A program made the position numbers and the translations under genes. A DNA stretch of 22,667 bases, from the IMG/VR virus record IMGVR_UViG_3300045738_001537, positions 1-22,667 of that record; one strand, written 5' to 3'. Source of the stretch: a virus. Below are positions 1 to 6,622 of this stretch, piece after piece. The notes beneath the pieces are model-generated. The model had not been told where the DNA came from, did no database searches, and saw only the letters and a list, made by a program, of their open reading frames with translations. The first letter of the stretch is position 1. Each line of letters opens with the position of its first letter.

Positions 1-140
1 TGGCGTTGATTGTTGATGCATGCAGCCTGCCATCCGGTTTGTTTGGCTGAGCTTAACGCAGGAAGGAGAAGAGCGGCTAGGATCGCAATAATAGCTATAA
101 CAACCAGCAGCTCAATCAAGGTAAACCCTTTTGTTTTCAT
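1..140 (-). CDS. Prepilin-type N-terminal domain protein (partial, runs off left edge)
   Basis: Reading leftward from the ATG at 140-138, the first 46 codons are open. They begin [20 protein letters not shown] and continue through [10 protein letters not shown] to a Cys-Ile-Asn-Asn stretch. This is the class III prepilin signal: a short basic leader, Gly5 before the Phe6 cleavage position, Glu10 (the conserved Glu5 of the mature protein) and a hydrophobic helix. The [10 protein letters not shown]...CINN pattern after the helix is typical of the large pseudopilin-like families of PVC-group bacteria. In such families the leader is cut by a prepilin peptidase, which a phage would have to borrow from its host. 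The start lies two bases after the stop of the MscS-like gene, implying one transcript and translational coupling. The rest of the protein, and so its function, lies outside the window. The N-terminal call is very sure; the role is unknown. Confidence 0.9.
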   Translation of the reverse strand, partial: MKTKGFTLIELLVVIAIIAILAALLLPALSSAKQTGWQAACINNQR

Positions 141-142
141 TT

Positions 143-574
143 TTACTCTTTTTCGATATTTTTCTCTATATTGGGATGTTCTTTCATTTTTTCCCTTATA
201 GCTCTTTGTTCTTCGTACCCTTGCTCTCCACCTTTATGTAGATAGTGAAAGCCTCCATTTAGTGGTAGCTTTTTTTCTATTATTAATAGCTTTAATCTAT
301 CATTTGGGACAATCATCTTAGTCCCGCGGTCTGTCATGTAAAAAATCGTTTTCAAAAATCCTACCCTAACTATTCTGGCTTGTCGGCCGCTTATGTATAA
401 GACGTCGTCATTGCAGAAATCTTTACCAACACATATAATAAGCCCTTCTGCAGCTTTATGTATCGCGTCTTTAAATAGGATTCCCAAAAAAGCTATAATC
501 AGCAACCAGCCGTATGAGCCTATTAATTGTTCTGCGGCTTGCTGTATTTCTGGATTTGCTAGTTTTTCATTCAT
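143..574 (-). CDS. Small MscS-like (mechanosensitive channel beta-domain) membrane protein
   Basis: The product is 143 aa with one clear hydrophobic segment (about residues 21-35, [14 protein letters not shown]). A stretch resembling the MscS pore-helix end follows ([13 protein letters not shown]), then the MscS beta-domain pattern: a [11 protein letters not shown] turn-and-strand, an aromatic strand (TIFYMTDRG) and the hallmark V-P-N (MIVPNDRL, about residues 88-95). The C-terminus is a charged helix. Full MscS proteins have at least three membrane helices and are about 280 aa, so this is a minimal version lacking TM1-TM2 and most of the C-terminal cage. It could form a small channel, modify a host channel, or use the Sm-like beta domain only as a scaffold. 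It is the first gene of a leftward operon with the prepilin-like gene and is preceded by a GTGTAA element, which ties it to the phage promoter set. Family resemblance is fairly clear by eye; channel activity is unproven. Confidence 0.7.
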   Translation of the reverse strand: MNEKLANPEIQQAAEQLIGSYGWLLIIAFLGILFKDAIHKAAEGLIICVGKDFCNDDVLYISGRQARIVRVGFLKTIFYMTDRGTKMIVPNDRLKLLIIEKKLPLNGGFHYLHKGGEQGYEEQRAIREKMKEHPNIEKNIEKE

Positions 575-588
575 TTCTTACATTATAG

Positions 589-595
589 GTTACAC
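589..595 (-). promoter_or_regulatory. Putative promoter element GTGTAAC for the MscS-prepilin operon
   Basis: Read on the minus strand, GTGTAAC is followed by CTATAATGTAAG and then the ATG at 574, 15 bases beyond the hexamer. It matches the element before position 13593 closely: 16 of the first 18 bases are shared, including ATAATGTAA. No good Shine-Dalgarno site lies between. This is one of seven such elements in the window. Confidence 0.5.
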
Positions 596-615
596 CACTT
601 AAGTTATCAGTGTAA
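590..615. repeat. Inverted TTACAC/GTGTAA pair in the divergent promoter region
   Basis: TTACAC at 590-595 and GTGTAA at 610-615 form an inverted pair with a 14-base spacer containing the palindrome CTTAAG (598-603). Each arm faces one of the two diverging genes, so the pair is most simply two back-to-back promoter elements in a 50-base intergenic gap. An operator bound by a dimeric regulator is an alternative. Confidence 0.6.
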
Positions 616-616
616 T
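610..616 (+). promoter_or_regulatory. Putative promoter element GTGTAAT for phoH
   Basis: GTGTAA ends nine bases before the ATG at 625, and the spacer TAGCTTATA has no Shine-Dalgarno sequence. If TGTAAT is the -10 hexamer, transcription would start at about 623-625 and the mRNA would be essentially leaderless. A perfect TATAAT at 621-626 overlaps the start codon and so cannot be the -10 box for this start. Confidence 0.5.
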
Positions 617-624
617 AGCTTATA

Positions 625-1380
625 ATGCCTAAAGTAAAGCGCTTTGATAGCTTGGTCTTTGATGGAGAGAACAACGTTAGAATCCTTCAAAGAGAATCAA
701 TAAGACCCAGAGATAAAATACGAATTAGAGACTTTAATTGGACAGATAAGCAAAAACAGTTCATAAATTTAGCTTCTTCAAAAAATACTAAAATAATATT
801 AGTAAAAGGCCCCGCCGGATCATCAAAGACGCTTATATCTGTATACTCTGCATTACATTTGCTTAACGATGCTAAGGTGTCGGAAATCATATACCTAAGG
901 TCCGCAGTGGAAAGTTCTGATGCTAGGTTAGGGTTTCTTCCGGGAGATGCGGATCAAAAGCTTCATTTTTTCAACTTACCATTCATGCATAAAATGGAAG
1001 AACTCATAAACGAATCAGATAGTAAAAAGCTCCAAAAAGATGAGCGCATAAGCTGTTATCCTGTAAATTTTTCGAGAGGTATGAGTTGGGACGGCAAATG
1101 CATGATTATGGACGAAGCTCAAAATAGTTCCGTAAGGGAGATAATTACTGTTTTGACTAGATTAGGGATGGGCTCCAAGTGTTTTGTGTTGGCTGACCCA
1201 AATCAAACCGACCTAAAAAACGGATCAAGAGGGGGCTTTAATAAAATTTACGATGTTTTGAACGATAAAAAAAGTAAAGATAACGGTATTTTCACTTTCG
1301 AGTTCGCAGAGAAAGATATCGTTAGGTCGGATTTAGTTAGGTTTTTAGTGGGTAAACTGGGTAACATAATAAATGGCTAA
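625..1380 (+). CDS. phoH: PhoH-like ATPase
   Basis: The product is 251 aa. Residues 62-69 (GPAGSSKT) are the Walker A loop, with Lys68. Residues 159-166 (CMIMDEAQN region) are Walker B, with Asp163 and Glu164, and LADPNQTDL is the PhoH motif that follows. A phage-type RSAVES segment and the RGMSWDGK segment fit the superfamily-1-like PhoH fold. PhoH-like genes are very common in marine phages; in bacteria the family is linked to phosphate stress and RNA metabolism, but its phage role is not settled. No PIN nuclease domain is fused to it, so this is the short single-domain form. It heads a rightward operon and its stop overlaps the next start by eight bases. It has no Shine-Dalgarno site but has a GTGTAA element just upstream. 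Confidence 0.92.
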   Translation: MPKVKRFDSLVFDGENNVRILQRESIRPRDKIRIRDFNWTDKQKQFINLASSKNTKIILVKGPAGSSKTLISVYSALHLLNDAKVSEIIYLRSAVESSDARLGFLPGDADQKLHFFNLPFMHKMEELINESDSKKLQKDERISCYPVNFSRGMSWDGKCMIMDEAQNSSVREIITVLTRLGMGSKCFVLADPNQTDLKNGSRGGFNKIYDVLNDKKSKDNGIFTFEFAEKDIVRSDLVRFLVGKLGNIING

Positions 1381-1579
1381 TAGATACTTTTCATCTAAGA
1401 AGACCGGTCCAAAGAAAACGTTTAGTTTGCTAAAAGCCAAACGTATAGGGATTTTGGAAAAACTCAACGAAATGGACTTCTCTAAAAAAGAAGCACTAGA
1501 GGAAACTGTCCTACAATTTGAAAACCAAGGATTGAAAGTTATAGCGGAGAACTTGGAAAACGTTTTCAAGGGAAAGTGA
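1373..1579 (+). CDS. Hypothetical protein, 68 aa, Lys/Glu-rich
   Basis: I do not recognise this protein. It is small and basic at the N-terminus (ANRYFSSKKTGPKKTF), followed by two predicted amphipathic helices rich in Lys, Glu and Leu. There are no cysteines and no membrane segment. Its ATG sits inside the end of the phoH gene in the overlap ATGGCTAA, so its translation probably depends on ribosomes finishing phoH; no Shine-Dalgarno site is evident. The overlap and the open reading frame that fills the gap to the next element support it as a real gene. Confidence 0.7.
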   Translation: MANRYFSSKKTGPKKTFSLLKAKRIGILEKLNEMDFSKKEALEETVLQFENQGLKVIAENLENVFKGK

Positions 1580-1583
1580 TGTA

Positions 1584-1590
1584 GTGTATA
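1584..1590 (+). promoter_or_regulatory. Putative promoter element GTGTATA for the zinc-ribbon/sigma genes
   Basis: GTGTATATATTTG begins four bases after the stop of the 68-aa gene and ends 15 bases before the ATG at 1605. It is the T-variant of the GTGTAA motif seen before other genes. No Shine-Dalgarno site is visible in the short leader. Confidence 0.45.
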
Positions 1591-1604
1591 TATTTGATTG
1601 AGTC

Positions 1605-2000
1605 ATGAAGATGTATTGCGAGAAATGTGGGGCAGCTACAAGCTATAATATGAGCAAGCCTAAATTTTGCCAAGAATGCGGCGATCCGTTTTCAGGAACA
1701 GCTCCAAAACGGAGGCCCAACAAAAAAGAAAAAGCTACTAGTAAAAAAACCAACAAAGCTGAGGAAAAGAAGGAGCCAATAAAAAAGGAATCTATTCCCC
1801 AAAATATAAATAAATTAGAATTCGACACAGTCGGAACACTACAAGTAAAAGGTGCACCCTTAGGGCAATTAGTAGGAACTTCCGATGACGGAGTAGATTC
1901 GGAAAGGGAACCAAGTCCAAGGCGTAAATTTAACAAAGAAGAATTTCTAAAGGGATTTAGAAAAGAAGCTGGGACTAGCCGTCCTAAGATAGATGGCTAA
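1605..2000 (+). CDS. Zinc-ribbon protein with disordered charged middle
   Basis: The product is 131 aa. The first 25 residues form a zinc ribbon with two CxxC knuckles (MYCEKCG, Cys5 and Cys8; FCQECGDPF, near residues 21-24). A Lys/Glu/Pro-rich, probably disordered stretch of about 45 residues follows, then a region with short beta-like and helical parts ending near GTSRPKIDG. No catalytic domain is visible. The ribbon suggests nucleic-acid or protein binding. Its stop overlaps the sigma-factor start in ATGGCTAA, so the two are likely co-translated, and a role as partner or regulator of that sigma factor is possible but only inferred from position. Confidence 0.75.
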   Translation: MKMYCEKCGAATSYNMSKPKFCQECGDPFSGTAPKRRPNKKEKATSKKTNKAEEKKEPIKKESIPQNINKLEFDTVGTLQVKGAPLGQLVGTSDDGVDSEREPSPRRKFNKEEFLKGFRKEAGTSRPKIDG

Positions 2001-2685
2001 TAAAAGGAAGACGCAGAAACAATCTTTTGAATCAAGGATAGACGAAATAGATTCCGAGATAAAAAAAAGGAGAAGCAGATGGAGATTATCTTCTTTGTCT
2101 TGGATGGATTATGACGATATATCTCAGATACTAAGGATACATATATTCAAAAAATGGTATCTATACGATGAGAATAAACCTTTGGCTCCTTGGTTAAACA
2201 GAATAATTTCTAATCAGATAAAAAATCTAGTAAGAAATAATTATGGAAATTATGCTAGACCGTGTTTGAAGTGTGCCGCTGCTGAATCCGATAGTCTATG
2301 CGTTATATACGGTTCTCAAGGTCCTGACTGCCCGTTGTATGTTAATTGGGTAAGAACAAAGAAAGCTGCACATGATTTAAAAATAACAGTACCTATAGAA
2401 AACCACCATAAAGAAATACATTCCCAAGAGTACGACGTTGCCTTCACTGAAATGTCCGTAGTTAAGATTCATAACAGAATGAAGCAGGTACTAAAGACGC
2501 TAGAATGGAAAGTCTATAACTTTTTGTATATACAAAACTTCTCAGAAGAGAAAACTGCGAAATTAATGGGGTATAAAACAACAGAAAAAAATAGAAGCCC
2601 GGGATACAAACAAATTAAAAACATTAAAAAATCAATAATAGCGAAAGTTAAGAAGTGCTTAAGGAACGATGAAATAGATTTATAA
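1993..2685 (+). CDS. Divergent sigma-70-family factor with Cys4 insertion
   Basis: The product is 230 aa. Residues about 38-85 look like sigma region 2: DYDDISQILRIHIFKKWYLY, then PLAPWLNRIISNQIKNLVRN, matching the region 2 pattern of an aromatic/acidic patch, W-L-x-x-I and N-x-x-x-D/N-x-x-R. The C-terminal part, about residues 155-225, resembles region 4: LKTLEWKVYNFLYIQNFSEE, a T-A-K-L-M-G helix-turn-helix core and a basic recognition helix. Between them lies an insertion with Cys91, Cys94, Cys103 and Cys113 (C-x2-C-x8-C-x9-C), a likely zinc site that is unusual in sigma factors. In phages such small sigma factors direct host RNA polymerase to late promoters, as T4 gp55 does. The GTGTAA-type elements in this window are candidate targets; that link is inference. 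Confidence 0.72.
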   Translation: MANKRKTQKQSFESRIDEIDSEIKKRRSRWRLSSLSWMDYDDISQILRIHIFKKWYLYDENKPLAPWLNRIISNQIKNLVRNNYGNYARPCLKCAAAESDSLCVIYGSQGPDCPLYVNWVRTKKAAHDLKITVPIENHHKEIHSQEYDVAFTEMSVVKIHNRMKQVLKTLEWKVYNFLYIQNFSEEKTAKLMGYKTTEKNRSPGYKQIKNIKKSIIAKVKKCLRNDEIDL

Positions 2686-2687
2686 TT

Positions 2688-3809
2688 ATGGACGAGCCTG
2701 AATACAATTCGCTAACAGAGGAACATAAGCGAAAAGCTTTGGACGAATGGAATAGCCGCCCGGAGAGTCCTCCGTCACAACAAGAAATTATAAACGCCAC
2801 AGGGTTCAAGAGTCCTGATGGGACCATTCCTGATGGGAGGACTAAATTTGGGAGGGCGCTTATGAGTTTTATGGCTAGCAGGCAATGCAAACCTAAAGGG
2901 GCTCATGAATACAGAATCAAAGGACCCGTTGATCTTTCGGAAGAACAGAGAGAATATATAAAAAGTAATAATAATTATATGAGCGCATTCGAAATGGCTA
3001 AGATACTATTCGGAAATCATATAACACCGTTAAGTAGGGAAACCATTACTATAAACGAATATTTGGCTTCCGTTGGGATAGAAGGTGGTTCCCGTAGGCA
3101 AAGGGAGGCTTATAGGGCGGAACATAGAACGGAATATAGGTCTCCGAAAACTTTCGATAAGGTCCTGTCAAGATATAATAAATATTTTTATTTAAATCCT
3201 TTCGATAAGGAATCCATGCTTTCGAAGGATAAAAAAGGTATCGATACCTTGATGAACTATATGAACACTTACAGATTTGTTCATCAAATCAACACCTATA
3301 ATTCCCAAACGGATAGAGAGCTGTTCGAAAGCAGTTTCGTAAGGTACACCTACAACAAGGTTGACCTTACTCAGGAAGAGGTGGACCAGTATATCGTTAT
3401 GTGCATAGAGGTTGTTATAGCGTCGAACATTCAGACGAGAGTAGAGAGGCTGCAAAACATGTTGGACGACACAGCTGACGATACAGACGGAAGAAGAATA
3501 TCCATGGGGTTGGTTGAAGCTATAAGCTCTAGGCAATCTGAATATAATCAATGTGTTAATAGACAACAGAAATTACTCGAAAGTCTAAAGGAAAAAAGAA
3601 GCGCCAGACTCAGCAAACAAATAAAAGAAAACGCAAGCATACTCAACTTGGTTGAATTATGGAAAGATGAAGAGAGTAGGGGAAAGCTCATCAAACTAGC
3701 GGAATTAAGAAAAAAGTCCTTAAAGAAAGAAATAGAAAATCTATCTACTATGGACGAAGTAAAATCAAAAGTATTAGGCCTTTCGGAAGAAGAGGTGCTA
3801 AATGGTTAA
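2688..3809 (+). CDS. Helix-turn-helix/coiled-coil protein, candidate small terminase or packaging factor
   Basis: The product is 373 aa and belongs to no family I can name firmly. The N-terminal 60 residues carry a PSQQEIINATG segment like a DNA-binding helix pair. Around residues 84-130, LSEEQREYIKSNNNYMSAFE followed by a MAKILF helix and TITINEYLASVG resembles a helix-turn-helix with the pattern EQ..yI..n...ms..EiAk.lF. The second half is charged and helical (QSEYNQCVNRQQKLLESLKE onward), with heptad-like spacing. The gene lies two bases after the sigma gene and is followed by an ERCC4 nuclease and the large terminase. Small terminases usually sit just before the large subunit and combine a helix-turn-helix with a coiled-coil oligomer domain, but they are normally under 200 aa, so this remains a candidate only. 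Confidence 0.5.
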   Translation: MDEPEYNSLTEEHKRKALDEWNSRPESPPSQQEIINATGFKSPDGTIPDGRTKFGRALMSFMASRQCKPKGAHEYRIKGPVDLSEEQREYIKSNNNYMSAFEMAKILFGNHITPLSRETITINEYLASVGIEGGSRRQREAYRAEHRTEYRSPKTFDKVLSRYNKYFYLNPFDKESMLSKDKKGIDTLMNYMNTYRFVHQINTYNSQTDRELFESSFVRYTYNKVDLTQEEVDQYIVMCIEVVIASNIQTRVERLQNMLDDTADDTDGRRISMGLVEAISSRQSEYNQCVNRQQKLLESLKEKRSARLSKQIKENASILNLVELWKDEESRGKLIKLAELRKKSLKKEIENLSTMDEVKSKVLGLSEEEVLNG

Positions 3810-4743
3810 TTGTAAAATATGCGAAAAAGAGTTCGGGGAAGACAGGCAGCTTCACGCTCACCTAAAAGCTCATAAATTGAGAATGGCAGGATATTACCAA
3901 AAGCATTTCCCAAGGAAGGATCTATATACAAAGGAAATTATAAAATTCAAAAACAAGAATTATTACTTCTCTAATGATTTCAATTCAAGAATAAATATGA
4001 AAAAATGGCTAAAGGATCAACCGATCGAAAAAGCCAAAGAATATACTAAAAAAATACTTACCAATAGGGCGGAGAGAAAAAATCTGGAATACACGCCAAG
4101 TCAAGTAGAGCTAAGAACGATAATGAGCCCCCCAATCCAATATTTTAATGAATTGTTTGGGGATTACTATTCCGTATGTGAAGAGATGGGTTTAAAAAAT
4201 AGGTTCATAAGCTACCCCAAGGAAAATAGTTTCTCTATAGTTGATTACTCCAATCAAAAAAATTTAGAAATACTAGTGGACACCAGAGAGCAATTTCCGC
4301 TTAAGTTGGATTTTCCATTCCAGATTAAAACATTAAAATTCGGAGACTATACTTTAAGCGATAGAGAAGTATGCTGCGACTGCTACATAGAAAGAAAATC
4401 AATAAAAGATTTCGTGGGGACTTTAAGTGGTGGATTAGAAAGATTTAAAAGGGAAATAGAAAGAGCCCTCGAAAACGAAGCCTATCTCGTAGTTTTAGTA
4501 GAGACCCAAATAAGTAAGTGCATGGCGTTTGACAAGCTTCCTTACGTTAGCAAAAAAATAAAAGCCACTCCGGAGTACATATTTAGGAATGTAAGGGATA
4601 TTTGCCAACAATACGACCATCTTCAGTTTTTGTTTGTAGACGGGAGAAAAGAAGCCGTAAGGGTTATGAAGAAAATACTTTTTTGCGGATGTCTATATAA
4701 AGATTACGACCTACAACTTTCTTACGATTTAAAAATTCTTTAA
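3802..4743 (+). CDS. C2H2 zinc finger plus ERCC4/XPF-type nuclease
   Basis: The product is 313 aa. Residues 4-24 form a textbook C2H2 finger: Cys4, Cys7, Phe11, Leu17, His20, His24. A basic helical linker follows, with a segment (about 92-135) containing TPSQVELRTIMSPPIQYFNE. Residues about 157-300 are an ERCC4 nuclease domain: VDTREQ (Asp160, Arg162), GDY at 181-183 and IERKSIKDF with Glu197, Arg198, Lys199 and Asp203, i.e. the GDYx(n)ERKx3D catalytic signature. No helicase domain is present. XPF-type nucleases cut branched or flap DNA next to a junction. Placed directly before the large terminase, it could trim branches before packaging, as T4 endonuclease VII does by a different fold; that is inference. 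It overlaps the preceding gene in ATGGTTAA, with AGAGG a few bases upstream. Confidence 0.85.
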   Translation: MVNCKICEKEFGEDRQLHAHLKAHKLRMAGYYQKHFPRKDLYTKEIIKFKNKNYYFSNDFNSRINMKKWLKDQPIEKAKEYTKKILTNRAERKNLEYTPSQVELRTIMSPPIQYFNELFGDYYSVCEEMGLKNRFISYPKENSFSIVDYSNQKNLEILVDTREQFPLKLDFPFQIKTLKFGDYTLSDREVCCDCYIERKSIKDFVGTLSGGLERFKREIERALENEAYLVVLVETQISKCMAFDKLPYVSKKIKATPEYIFRNVRDICQQYDHLQFLFVDGRKEAVRVMKKILFCGCLYKDYDLQLSYDLKIL

Positions 4744-4746
4744 CAA

Positions 4747-6570
4747 ATGTGGTTCTGCCCTGATAAATACAACATACCGATACATAAAGTCAACCAGCAG
4801 ATGTCCGAATTGAAGGGCGAGCTGGAAGACGAACAAGCCAAGATTAGTTTGGCTAAATTCCTTAGGGCTAATTTAGGAATAACCACAGAACTTGTTTCAG
4901 GGATAAAGCTAGCTCATTACCAAGAAATAACTTTGAAAGGTTTTTTCAATAGAAACTTTAGCATGTGTGTTTGGGGACGAGGATGCGGAAAAACTTTCAT
5001 AGCGGCTGTATACTGTTTCCTACAGTGTATATTTGAACCCGGCACAAAAATACTAATAGCTGGACCAACATTTAGAACAGCAAGATTCATATTCAATAAT
5101 TTAGAAAACTTGGTAGATACAAAAGGCGCACAATTATTAGCTCAAGCTTTCGGAGCTAAGTCAAAACGAAACGATCAATACGAATGGAAAATAAACGGAG
5201 GAAGTATAACCGCTATACCATTAAGTGGGGAAAAAATAAGGGGATTTAGAGCCAATATTTTGGTACTTGACGAATTCATGCTTTTACCGGAAGAAATAAT
5301 AAGAAATGTCCTAATGCCTTTCTTGGTAGCTCCACAAGACATTGCCGAAAGGATAAAAATTAGGGAATTGGAAGATGAGCTTATATCTAACGGTTCAATG
5401 AAGGAGGAGGACAGAATCAAATTCGGAAACAATTCAAAAATGATAGCCCTTTCGTCGGCTTCCTACACTTTTGAAAATTTATATAAGGTATATAAAGAAT
5501 GGATGGCGAAAATATACTCCAGAGAATCTGGAGACTCAAAGTATTTCATTTCGCAATTAGGCTATGAAGCCTTGCCGGAAGAAATGATAGACAAAACAAT
5601 TATAGACGAAGCCCAGTCTGACACCTCCTCATTGTCGTCTTTCCAAAGGGAGTATTGCGCCATGTTTACGGACGGCAGTGATAGCTATTTTAGCGCCAAA
5701 AAAATGCATGAATGTACGGTACCGGATGGGGAGGAACCAAGCATGAGGATAATAGGAGATAAAGGTAGCGAATATATTCTAGCTATTGACCCTAGTTTTA
5801 GCAACAGCCCTACGTCTGATTATTTCGCTATGTCAGTTATGGAAATCGATAACGAAGCGAAACAAGGGACTTTGGTTCATTGTTATGCGGTAGCTGGAGG
5901 AGATCTTAGGGATCATATAGATTATCTTTTTTACTTAGTCAAAAATTTTAATATTATAATGATAATAATTGATAATGCTGGTTATCAATTTTTAGATAGC
6001 GCGAACGAGTCTGAAATGTTTCTCAAGGACAACATTAATTTGAAATTTTTTGATTTCGACACCGATAAGGATGGGGAAGAATACGATAAGGAATTAAAGA
6101 GAGCCAGAAGGAATTACAATCTACAAGATAAAAGAATATGCATTAAGCAGCTTTTCTCCACTAGTTTCATAAGAAAAGCCAACGAACAATTACAAGCGGA
6201 CATAGACCATAGAAAAATATGGTTCGCTTCCAGAATAACTGCTGACGGTTCCATATTCAATAAAGTCTCAGTACAAAGAGTACCATTAAAAATGACAAAA
6301 CACGAAACAATATTAGATTTAATAGAGTTTCAAGACGATTTCGTTTACCAAACAAAAAAACAATGCTCCCTTATAGAAGTGAAAAGCACGTCTAAGGGGA
6401 CTCAAAGTTTCGATTTACCCCAACATTTAAGAAGGAGTACGTCGCCAAGTAGAGCCAGAAAAGATAATTATACCACCTTAATGTTAGGAAATTGGGCAAT
6501 TAAAAGGTATCATGACATGATGAATATAAAAAATGAATCTGAGACTACTTTTGCTCCAATATTGATTTAA
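4747..6570 (+). CDS. terL: Terminase large subunit
   Basis: The product is 607 aa, the motor and nuclease for packaging DNA into the prohead through the portal. The N-terminal ATPase shows Walker A GRGCGKT at residues 77-83 (Lys82), Walker B ILVLDE with Asp175 and Glu176, and the SSAS coupling motif at 236-239. The C-terminal RNase H-like nuclease shows its first acidic residue Asp348 in AIDPSF, a second at Asp409 in IIIDNAG and a likely third at Asp524 in HETILDL. All expected motifs are present and in order, so the protein should be active. The start is three bases past the nuclease gene stop and lacks a clear Shine-Dalgarno site, suggesting coupling. The portal gene follows after a 52-base gap. 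Confidence 0.95.
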   Translation: MWFCPDKYNIPIHKVNQQMSELKGELEDEQAKISLAKFLRANLGITTELVSGIKLAHYQEITLKGFFNRNFSMCVWGRGCGKTFIAAVYCFLQCIFEPGTKILIAGPTFRTARFIFNNLENLVDTKGAQLLAQAFGAKSKRNDQYEWKINGGSITAIPLSGEKIRGFRANILVLDEFMLLPEEIIRNVLMPFLVAPQDIAERIKIRELEDELISNGSMKEEDRIKFGNNSKMIALSSASYTFENLYKVYKEWMAKIYSRESGDSKYFISQLGYEALPEEMIDKTIIDEAQSDTSSLSSFQREYCAMFTDGSDSYFSAKKMHECTVPDGEEPSMRIIGDKGSEYILAIDPSFSNSPTSDYFAMSVMEIDNEAKQGTLVHCYAVAGGDLRDHIDYLFYLVKNFNIIMIIIDNAGYQFLDSANESEMFLKDNINLKFFDFDTDKDGEEYDKELKRARRNYNLQDKRICIKQLFSTSFIRKANEQLQADIDHRKIWFASRITADGSIFNKVSVQRVPLKMTKHETILDLIEFQDDFVYQTKKQCSLIEVKSTSKGTQSFDLPQHLRRSTSPSRARKDNYTTLMLGNWAIKRYHDMMNIKNESETTFAPILI

Positions 6571-6603
6571 TAAACAAAATATAGGGTTAATATAACTTTA
6601 AAC

Positions 6604-6610
6604 GTGTAAT
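6604..6610 (+). promoter_or_regulatory. Putative promoter element GTGTAAT for the portal/FtsZ genes
   Basis: GTGTAATTTTAG lies in the 52-base gap after the terminase gene and ends 13 bases before the ATG at 6623. No Shine-Dalgarno site is visible. TGTAAT as a -10 box would give a leader of about five bases. Confidence 0.5.
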
Positions 6611-6622
6611 TTTAGTTACGAT

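Noticed and set aside
10-201. Plus-strand open frame of 63 codons at the left edge
   Set aside because: It is antisense to the prepilin-like gene and the end of the MscS-like gene, whose products have clear family motifs.
621-626. Perfect TATAAT before phoH
   Set aside because: It overlaps the phoH start codon (625-627), so it cannot be the -10 box for a transcript starting upstream of that ATG; no good later start exists.
1588-1595. TATATTTG resembling a Bacteroidetes TAnnTTTG promoter, which would suggest another host
   Set aside because: Only this one of the seven elements fits that form, and strong AGGAG sites on the capsid genes argue against a host that does not use Shine-Dalgarno sites.
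3192-3566. Minus-strand frame of 124 codons inside the candidate small terminase
   Set aside because: It is antisense to a well-supported gene, with no motif, Shine-Dalgarno site or promoter-like element.
5025-5030. GTGTAT inside the large terminase gene, and another near 10866 in the protease gene
   Set aside because: They lie within coding sequence, far from any start codon; GTGTAT is less specific than GTGTAA and chance copies are expected.
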